Assembly: GCA_038136035.1 (NCBI GenBank) | Contig: JAYPYV010000044.1 | Coordinates: forward strand, 1 to 20,012 | Direction: 5' to 3' | Source of the DNA: UBA9926 sp023261215 | GTDB taxonomy: Bacteria > Pseudomonadota > Gammaproteobacteria > Pseudomonadales > Azotimanducaceae | DNA length: 20,012 bases | Part shown: one piece after another, positions 15,229-20,012 of the stretch | Position numbering within the stretch: position 1 is the stretch's first letter | Layout of the letters: each line of letters starts with the position of its first letter | Program-made: the position numbers and the translations under genes | The notes under the pieces: generated by a model | Seen by the model: only the letters and a program-made list of their open reading frames with translations | The model's database searches: none | Told to the model about the DNA's origin: nothing

Positions 15229-16143
15229 TTACGCAGGTGCCCACGCAATGGGGAACACTTCATCAAAATCTGCCAACGGCTGCCCATCGAGAGGGTGATA
15301 ATCGTAAAGCTGAATGGGATCTGGGATTGCCTGACTTCTGCGGCGTAAATAGTGCACGTCGGGGCCTATCCAAAGAGAAGCATGAGCACGGCGAGGATGG
15401 TCCAGCACCGCACCCCCTCGAGCCGAATGCAAAATATTGCCATGAAATAGCAGCACGTCGCCGGGCGCAAAATCCCATCCTAGGATATCGAACGAGTCGC
15501 GACTGGACTCGATATCTGGCAGCTGGGGCAGCGCCGGATCTAAGAAAGAATCAAAATAGGTCCAAGACGCATGAGCTTCGCGACCGATCAAAATGTCACC
15601 GGCTGCATAAGCCGCCTCGAGCGCAGCCGCGCCTTCTGGGTCGGTCTTGGGGTCCATGCCTACTGGCGGACGATACGTGATATTCCAACGATGCGACCCA
15701 CGCACCACCTCAATACTCGCGTCTCTGGGCACAGGGTCAACACACACCCAGGCCCTCACCACTTGGTCGCCCTCGATGTTGTAGTAACTCGTGTCTTGGT
15801 GCCAAGCACTGGGGAACATCTCACCCGCGGGTTTATAGAACATTTGATCCATGTAAAACCGAACGGGACGCTCGAGCACTCGTCCAACAATTTCAGATAT
15901 GGGTGACGCCTTCATCACCTGGTCTAAATCTGCCGAGTGCGAAGCAGGAAATTGATCAATCCTGAGCGGCATGCCGACCCCAGCCGACATCCCATCGGGA
16001 TGGTGCTGAATATACTCGATGCCCCGCTCCAAGAGATCGAGCCAATCTTTACTCAGCACATTTTTGATGAGCACCGCCCCGTCCCGGTGAAAGGCCTCGA
16101 TGTCATCGACGCTAATATTGAGCGCGTTCGTACCCTCGAGCAT
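15229..16143 (-). CDS. Phytanoyl-CoA dioxygenase (PhyH) family protein
   Basis: This 304-residue Fe(II)/2-oxoglutarate-dependent dioxygenase of the PhyH family has metal ligands H115 and D117 in W-H-Q-D-T-S-Y-Y and H239 in F-H-G-N-I-L-H-S-A. R251 or R252 after D-H-P is the likely 2-oxoglutarate anchor. The W-H-Q-D-x-x-Y-Y and I-E-V-V-R-G-S-H-R-W pattern resembles the bacterial PhyH subgroup that often sits in catabolic or secondary-metabolite clusters. It should hydroxylate a substrate at an unactivated carbon. The start is ATG 16143, with AAGGGAG at 16151-16157 upstream; a GTG at 16161 lacks such a site. It leads a minus-strand pair with the LLM oxidoreductase and diverges from the crotonase-ThuA pair, 68 bases away. 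Confidence 0.88.
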   Translation of the reverse strand: MLEGTNALNISVDDIEAFHRDGAVLIKNVLSKDWLDLLERGIEYIQHHPDGMSAGVGMPLRIDQFPASHSADLDQVMKASPISEIVGRVLERPVRFYMDQMFYKPAGEMFPSAWHQDTSYYNIEGDQVVRAWVCVDPVPRDASIEVVRGSHRWNITYRPPVGMDPKTDPEGAAALEAAYAAGDILIGREAHASWTYFDSFLDPALPQLPDIESSRDSFDILGWDFAPGDVLLFHGNILHSARGGAVLDHPRRAHASLWIGPDVHYLRRRSQAIPDPIQLYDYHPLDGQPLADFDEVFPIAWAPA

Positions 16144-16211
16144 CTCGTTGCTCCCTTGCACTTATTTGAGCATAGTAGTTCGTTCGACCACCTAAGAGCA
16201 AAGTGAATCCA
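16144..16211. promoter_or_regulatory. Short divergent promoter region between PhyH-LLM and crotonase-ThuA
   Basis: Only 68 bases separate the two divergent starts, so the promoters must overlap. On the plus strand TTGCTC (16148-16153) and CATAGT (16171-16176) are 17 bases apart, a weak sigma70-like match. A minus-strand pair of similar quality can also be drawn. The tightness suggests coordinated control of both transcripts, but no clear operator is visible. Confidence 0.3.
16151..16157 (-). promoter_or_regulatory. Ribosome binding site fixing the PhyH start at 16143
   Basis: AAGGGAG on the minus strand lies seven bases before ATG 16143 and favours this start over the in-frame GTG at 16161. 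Confidence 0.55.
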
Positions 16212-17099
16212 ATGGCCTTCGAATTCATTCTGTATGAGGTAGACAAAGGGCGCGCCCGGATCACCCTCAACCGTCCTGAGAAACGAAATGCGCTCTCTAT
16301 CGAATTGGTTGAGGAACTAAGGCAAGCCCTTTGGGAGGCGGATGACGATAAATCGGTTCATTGCATCATCTTGAAAGGGAGCGGGAAGTCATTTTGCGCT
16401 GGCTATGACCTAACCCCTGCCCGAAAGCCTGCCGGTGATTCAATCGAGCGACGACGAGGTCGCGGATTTGATGATGATGCATGGAACATCGAGCGCTTTC
16501 AGCGCTGCTTGCGGACACTCACTGAGATCCACAAACCCAGCATCGCCCAAATTCACGGTCATTGTTATGCGGGAGGCACTGACCTTGCGCTCTATTGCGA
16601 CATGCTGATTTGCGCGGACGATGCACGATTTGGCTACAGCGCGCTTCGCAATATGGGCGCAGCACCGAATCAAATGTGGCTCTACCACATCGGCCCACAA
16701 TGGGCGAAACGACTCCTCTTGACTGGCGACACTATCAACGGCCAAGACGCCGCTCGATTGGGCCTGGTGTTGAAATCCGTTCCATCTGAATATCTTGAAC
16801 ACGAGGTCGAGGGGCTCGCTGACCGGCTTTCCTGGATCGATTCCGATATGCTTTCCGCGAACAAACGAAGTATTAATCTCGGTTTGGAGTTGATGGGCGC
16901 GCAGGTGTTACAGCGCTTGGCCGCAGAGAACGATGCTCGCGCGCATACCGCGGATGCCGCTCGCGCAGTCTTCAAGCAAATTGCCACTGAGGGCCTAGCC
17001 AGCGCGCTTCAGCAGCGGGACGCCCCTTTTGGGGATAGCAAAGCTCGGGTGCTCGGGCCTGAATTGCGCGACGATCAAGGGCGACTCATCGAGGATTGA
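16212..17099 (+). CDS. Crotonase-fold (enoyl-CoA hydratase/isomerase family) protein with altered catalytic residues
   Basis: From ATG 16212 this is a 295-residue protein; a GTG at 16203 adds three residues and is nearer to an AAGAG motif, so the start is uncertain by that much. The crotonase core is clear: I-T-L-N-R-P-E-K-R-N-A-L-S (17-29), oxyanion loop F-C-A-G-Y-D-L (61-67), and G-H-C-Y-A-G-G-T-D-L-A-L (116-127). In classical hydratases the last element reads G-G-C/A-E-L and is followed by P-E. Here Asp124 replaces the first Glu, and the second position is in F-G-Y-S-A-L with no Glu. Plain hydratase chemistry is therefore doubtful; isomerase, hydrolase, lyase or another crotonase reaction is possible. 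The ThuA-like gene follows 13 bases after the stop, so the two form an operon. Confidence 0.9.
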   Translation: MAFEFILYEVDKGRARITLNRPEKRNALSIELVEELRQALWEADDDKSVHCIILKGSGKSFCAGYDLTPARKPAGDSIERRRGRGFDDDAWNIERFQRCLRTLTEIHKPSIAQIHGHCYAGGTDLALYCDMLICADDARFGYSALRNMGAAPNQMWLYHIGPQWAKRLLLTGDTINGQDAARLGLVLKSVPSEYLEHEVEGLADRLSWIDSDMLSANKRSINLGLELMGAQVLQRLAAENDARAHTADAARAVFKQIATEGLASALQQRDAPFGDSKARVLGPELRDDQGRLIED

Positions 17100-17112
17100 G
17101 GAGAGGGAGCTT

Positions 17113-17862
17113 ATGACCACTGAACGGATTGATGTTTTTCTGGTCTGCAACGCAAAGTACCACGACACGAATTTCGCGCGACTGGAACTGCTTAAATTAT
17201 TGGCCGAACACGAGGATATCAACACGCGAGTAGCTGATAGCTTCAGTGACATCGACGGCATTAAAGCGTCCCGGCTTCTCATTACCTACACGTGTGATCT
17301 GAGGCCCACCGAGGCAGAGCAACAAGGCCTGGCAGAATTCTTGGAGGCCGGCGGACGATGGTTTGCGCTCCATGCCACCAACGCACTCATTGAGTTCGTG
17401 GACGGTAAAGCAGATACCCCCGATCTTGCGCCCCAATTCATGTCCCTCTTGGGTAGCCGTTTCATTGCCCACCCCAGCAATACGGGCTTCACAGTCCGTG
17501 TTTCAGACCCCACGCACCCACTCACTCAGGGACTCCAGGATTTTGACGTTGAAAACGAGGAGCCCTACTACTGTGAGCCCACGGGCGAGCAGCACGTGTT
17601 GCTCGAAGCCAGCTATCACCAGCCATCGATGGGCTATGTTCGGTCTGACTACGGAACCGACCGTGACGCTCAACCACAGATGTATTTGCATCGAATGGGC
17701 CAGGGCGAAGTACTCTACCTCACCCTGGGTCACTGCACGGGTAAGCACGACATGAAGCCCCTAGCAGATGTTGTCCCCGTGGTGCGTGGCTCATGGGACA
17801 CGCCGCAATATTACGAACTGCTTCGAAGGGGTATCCGTTGGGGGACAGGAACCCTCGCTTAG
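17113..17862 (+). CDS. ThuA-like domain protein
   Basis: This 249-residue protein has the ThuA-like (class I glutamine amidotransferase-like) fold. Landmarks: the first strand with V-F-L-V-C-N-A-K-Y-H-D (8-18), L-L-I-T-Y-T-C (55-61), the G-L-A-E-F-L-E-A-G-G-R-W-F-A-L-H-A-T-N segment (72-90), H-P-L-T-Q-G-L (135-141), the E-E-P-Y-Y (149-153) equivalent of the family D-E-x-Y, and L-G-H-C-T-G-K-H-D near the C-terminus. ThuA domains occur in proteins for trehalose and other sugar use and in some dehydratase-like proteins; the biochemical activity is poorly defined. No signal peptide is present, unlike many secreted ThuA proteins, so it is probably cytosolic. A strong GGAGAGGGAG ribosome binding site precedes ATG 17113. 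The frame is open further upstream inside the crotonase, but this start is unambiguous. Confidence 0.87.
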   Translation: MTTERIDVFLVCNAKYHDTNFARLELLKLLAEHEDINTRVADSFSDIDGIKASRLLITYTCDLRPTEAEQQGLAEFLEAGGRWFALHATNALIEFVDGKADTPDLAPQFMSLLGSRFIAHPSNTGFTVRVSDPTHPLTQGLQDFDVENEEPYYCEPTGEQHVLLEASYHQPSMGYVRSDYGTDRDAQPQMYLHRMGQGEVLYLTLGHCTGKHDMKPLADVVPVVRGSWDTPQYYELLRRGIRWGTGTLA

Positions 17863-17884
17863 CGAACAGCGAGCGCCGGCCCAC

Positions 17885-17901
17885 CTGATTTTCTGAATCA
17901 G
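17885..17901. terminator. Small hairpin between convergent ThuA and CBS genes
   Basis: CTGATT (17885-17890) and AATCAG (17896-17901) form a perfect six-base-pair stem with a five-base loop in the 139-base gap between the convergent genes. It is AT-rich and lacks a T-run, so terminator function is only a possibility. Confidence 0.2.
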
Positions 17902-18001
17902 AACGTAGCAACATCGGCGAACGCCTCGAAGAGAACCACGTCAGACCTGAGCGAAAGACTCGATTCGCTTGACTAAGCCCAACCTAAAGGGATGAGCCCT
18001 T

Positions 18002-18451
18002 CTACCCCTCGCCACCCTCTTCATCAAAGATATATCCCTGGAGTTCATCAATGGCCATGGATTGCTCACGCACGACGAAACGGAACAAATCACCGGCCGT
18101 GACCATCGCCACAGGAACATGCCCCTCGATCACGGGTAGATGGTGGAAGTTTTTCTGGCTCATGATGTCCATGCAGATCGAGGTTGCCGTGTCGTCTCGA
18201 ACGTAGAGCACGTTCTTAGTCATGATGTCTTTCACCTGAACCGATCGGGGCGACTCATCCTTCAACACAACCTTGGTCGCGAAATCCCGCTGAGAGATGA
18301 TGCCGGCCAGTTCCGAGTTCGCATCTGTCACTACGAGCGCAGCCACATCGCACTCGACCATTTTCTCTATGGCTTCAAAAACAGACGCTTCCGCGTCGAT
18401 TGAGAAAACCATTCTTCCCTTGCTTTCCAATAAGTCAGCTACGGTGCTCAT
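18002..18451 (-). CDS. CBS domain pair protein
   Basis: This 149-residue protein is made of two consecutive CBS domains. The first runs about residues 8-64, with V-F-E-A-I-E-K-M and V-T-D-A-N-S-E-L-A-G-I-I-S-Q-R-D. The second runs about 74-130, with D-I-M-T-K-N-V-L-Y-V and H-H-L-P-V-I-E, then M-V-T-A-G-D-L. The S-Q-R-D and T-A-G-D segments are at the usual nucleotide-phosphate binding positions. Stand-alone CBS pairs bind AMP, ATP or related adenosyl ligands and modulate partner proteins, but the partner cannot be inferred. The tail is acidic (D-E-E-G-G-E-G). An excellent AGGAGG-type ribosome binding site (18456-18461) precedes ATG 18451, which predicts strong translation. It lies 144 bases downstream of the CoA-transferase on the same strand, probably with its own promoter. 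Confidence 0.92.
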   Translation of the reverse strand: MSTVADLLESKGRMVFSIDAEASVFEAIEKMVECDVAALVVTDANSELAGIISQRDFATKVVLKDESPRSVQVKDIMTKNVLYVRDDTATSICMDIMSQKNFHHLPVIEGHVPVAMVTAGDLFRFVVREQSMAIDELQGYIFDEEGGEG

Positions 18452-18595
18452 GTCCCCTCCTATTCGAAGAAATTCGAGTACTTAGGTTTTCTAGCCTATC
18501 CAGAGTTCGACCATATGCAAAATGGAACGAAGAGATTTTCAACAGCCCTCGAATTGAAGGCTCAACGCAAACCAACCGTTCTCACGGATGAAAGC

Positions 18596-19972
18596 TCACC
18601 AAGCGGCGGGATGACTGCCCAGGGGCACCGTCACTTGCGCCCAATGGGGCGGAGTTTCCGACATCGACACGATGGGGTTTAAGTGATGCAACTTGCCAAA
18701 GCCTGAATCAGATGTGGTCATGTAGGGCTCGGCGGAACTCAGATCGAACGGCGCGACCGCTTCGTTTCGATCGAAAAGCCCAAATCGATATAACCAATTC
18801 GCGGTCTGCGTGAGCGAGACTTCAACGTGATAACTGCCGCCCTCGTTGGCACGACGAACCAGCGCAGCCATGGCGCCCAGCGCCGCCAAGTAACCCGTGG
18901 TGTAATCCGTCGCCGCTGCACCCAGCAACCTCGGTGCCTCGAAGGTGCCCTCGTCGACGGCGATCCCAGTGGCCGTTTGAGCGAGTTGTTCCCATCCAGG
19001 TCGACCAGACCAGGGGCCCACGTGACCATAGGCGTTAATCGACACGTAAATGATGCCGGGCCTCAGGGAAGCAAGCGCCTCTGGGCTCAGCCCGCGTTTG
19101 GCAAGCGCGCCCTTTCGGTAGCCCTGACTAAACACATCGGCCGATTCAGCCAGTGTTTTGAGCCTCGCAAGATCGGTCGCCTGATCTAGATCCAAAAATG
19201 CGCTCCGCTTGCCATGCCCCGTGTCCATCACAAAGGGGGGTACGCTGGGCAGGTGTGGGCTATTGATCTTGAGCACATTGGCGCCATGGGAGGCCAGCGT
19301 GCGCGCACAGGTTGGGCCGGCTAACACGCGTGTCAGGTCAAGCACCCGGATCCCCTCAAGGGGTCGTGCCCGCGGCGTGAACGGCATCGGGTCACTGTCA
19401 GCGATTTTAGTGATCACCACCTCAGGCACAGCCGCCATCGCACGACCGTGCTCATGACTCAGCCACTCGTCGCGCGTTCGCGCCATCGCTCCGCACATCC
19501 CGGCTTCAGCCAGGGCATCTTCGAGCGCCTGAGCTTGCCATTGAGCGACGGCCTGGCGAATGGCCATCTGATCATGCTCGCACCTCAAAACGCGAAGGGT
19601 TCCCTCAGCCAATTTGGGAAACGCGCCATGCAAATGCACCCAACGCCCATCACTCGTCGGGTAAAAACCGACCAGTGGGCGGTTCGGATCTCGAGCTGGG
19701 GTTTCCCCGCTGTCCAAGCGCTGACACAAAAATCCGAGTAAAGACACCGCGGCGCCCGTCACATCGACACGGATCAACTGCGAGTCCCGGCCCGACGCGA
19801 TCCACAACTGATTAGCCGCCTCACCGCAGGCCGCGAGCGCCGTGGCCGCGGCTTCGCCAATTCTGAACCGGCTTGGAATCACCGGATCAGACCCATGAAT
19901 TACTAGATCCGAAGCGCCGTCCAGCCCAACGGTTGCAAGGAGTTGATTCACTTGTGTTTGATGCGATGCCAT
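18596..19972 (-). CDS. Family III (CaiB/BaiF) CoA-transferase with apparently swapped domain order
   Basis: In this 458-residue protein, P-L-E-G-I-R-V-L-D-L-T-R-V-L-A-G-P (204-220) is the hallmark normally found at the N-terminus of family III CoA-transferases. It is followed by A-S-H-G-A-N-V-L-K-I, the Q-G-Y-R-K-G-A-L-A-K-R-G-L-S-P (283-297) segment and A-T-D-Y-T-T-G (355-361), where D356 is the likely acyl-carrying aspartate. The preceding residues, about 100-190 (D-G-R-W-V-H-L, then A-R-T-R-D-E-W-L), look like the small or C-terminal part of a normal CaiB protein, so the order seems circularly permuted. These enzymes move CoA between carboxylic acids, or racemise 2-methylacyl-CoAs. The start at 19972 is the first ATG and has only a weak AGG upstream. 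It fits the nearby acyl-CoA dehydrogenase and crotonase as part of CoA-ester catabolism. Confidence 0.87.
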   Translation of the reverse strand: MASHQTQVNQLLATVGLDGASDLVIHGSDPVIPSRFRIGEAAATALAACGEAANQLWIASGRDSQLIRVDVTGAAVSLLGFLCQRLDSGETPARDPNRPLVGFYPTSDGRWVHLHGAFPKLAEGTLRVLRCEHDQMAIRQAVAQWQAQALEDALAEAGMCGAMARTRDEWLSHEHGRAMAAVPEVVITKIADSDPMPFTPRARPLEGIRVLDLTRVLAGPTCARTLASHGANVLKINSPHLPSVPPFVMDTGHGKRSAFLDLDQATDLARLKTLAESADVFSQGYRKGALAKRGLSPEALASLRPGIIYVSINAYGHVGPWSGRPGWEQLAQTATGIAVDEGTFEAPRLLGAAATDYTTGYLAALGAMAALVRRANEGGSYHVEVSLTQTANWLYRFGLFDRNEAVAPFDLSSAEPYMTTSDSGFGKLHHLNPIVSMSETPPHWAQVTVPLGSHPAAW

Positions 19973-20012
19973 GCCTGGATTCTAAGTCCATGCCGGAACT
20001 CACAGCAATCCG

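Noticed and set aside
18452..18595. Possible sigma70 promoter for the CBS gene (TTGCAT and TAGGCT on the minus strand, 16 bases apart)
   Set aside because: Only about half of each hexamer matches, so it is not distinguishable from chance.

Overview
The window looks like chromosomal sequence from a heterotrophic proteobacterium, most likely a marine gammaproteobacterium. This rests on the gene mix: Nu-class glutathione transferase, MAPEG, DUF938 methyltransferase, laminarinase-type glycoside hydrolases, and many phytanoyl-CoA dioxygenase and acyl-CoA enzymes. Genes are dense on both strands. I recognised no rRNA, tRNA, CRISPR array, IS element or phage gene. Taxonomy is inference, since no phylogenetic marker gene is present.

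Region by region. 1-907: the 5' part of a glutathione transferase (minus strand, cut by the window edge), then a MAPEG-family membrane protein. 1131-3010: two tandem GH17 beta-1,3-glucanase-type enzymes without signal peptides. 3161-4797 (minus): a DUF938 methyltransferase followed by an APH-fold phosphotransferase. 5109-5849: a complete YfcG/YghU-like glutathione transferase. 6364-6717 (minus): a small single-domain cupin. 7077-8741: a DUF4153 polytopic membrane protein, tail to tail with a phytanoyl-CoA-dioxygenase-like (PhyH) enzyme at 8752-9585. 10005-12806: a secreted GH3 beta-glucosidase/exo-glucanase and a secreted GH16 laminarinase-type endoglucanase, almost certainly one operon. 12831-19972: enzymes typical of acyl-CoA or unusual-lipid catabolism, namely an acyl-CoA dehydrogenase, a PhyH plus luciferase-like oxidoreductase operon diverging from a crotonase plus ThuA-like operon, a CBS-pair protein and a family III CoA-transferase.

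Two themes stand out. The first is beta-1,3-glucan (laminarin-like) use: GH16 and GH3 carry export signals and would cut polymer and oligomers outside the cytoplasm, while the two GH17 enzymes appear cytoplasmic. The toolkit is split into two loci about 7 kb apart, with no TonB receptor or transporter in the window. The second is an oxidative/CoA catabolic neighbourhood whose substrate I cannot name. Its most compact unit is the PhyH-LLM // crotonase-ThuA divergon, in which the crotonase lacks both usual hydratase glutamates. The CoA-transferase at the right end appears to have its domain order swapped relative to standard CaiB/BaiF proteins.

Nothing here is a clear-cut undescribed system such as a new defence or mobile element. 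The best candidates for novelty are the divergon, the apparently permuted CoA-transferase and the leaderless GH17 pair.
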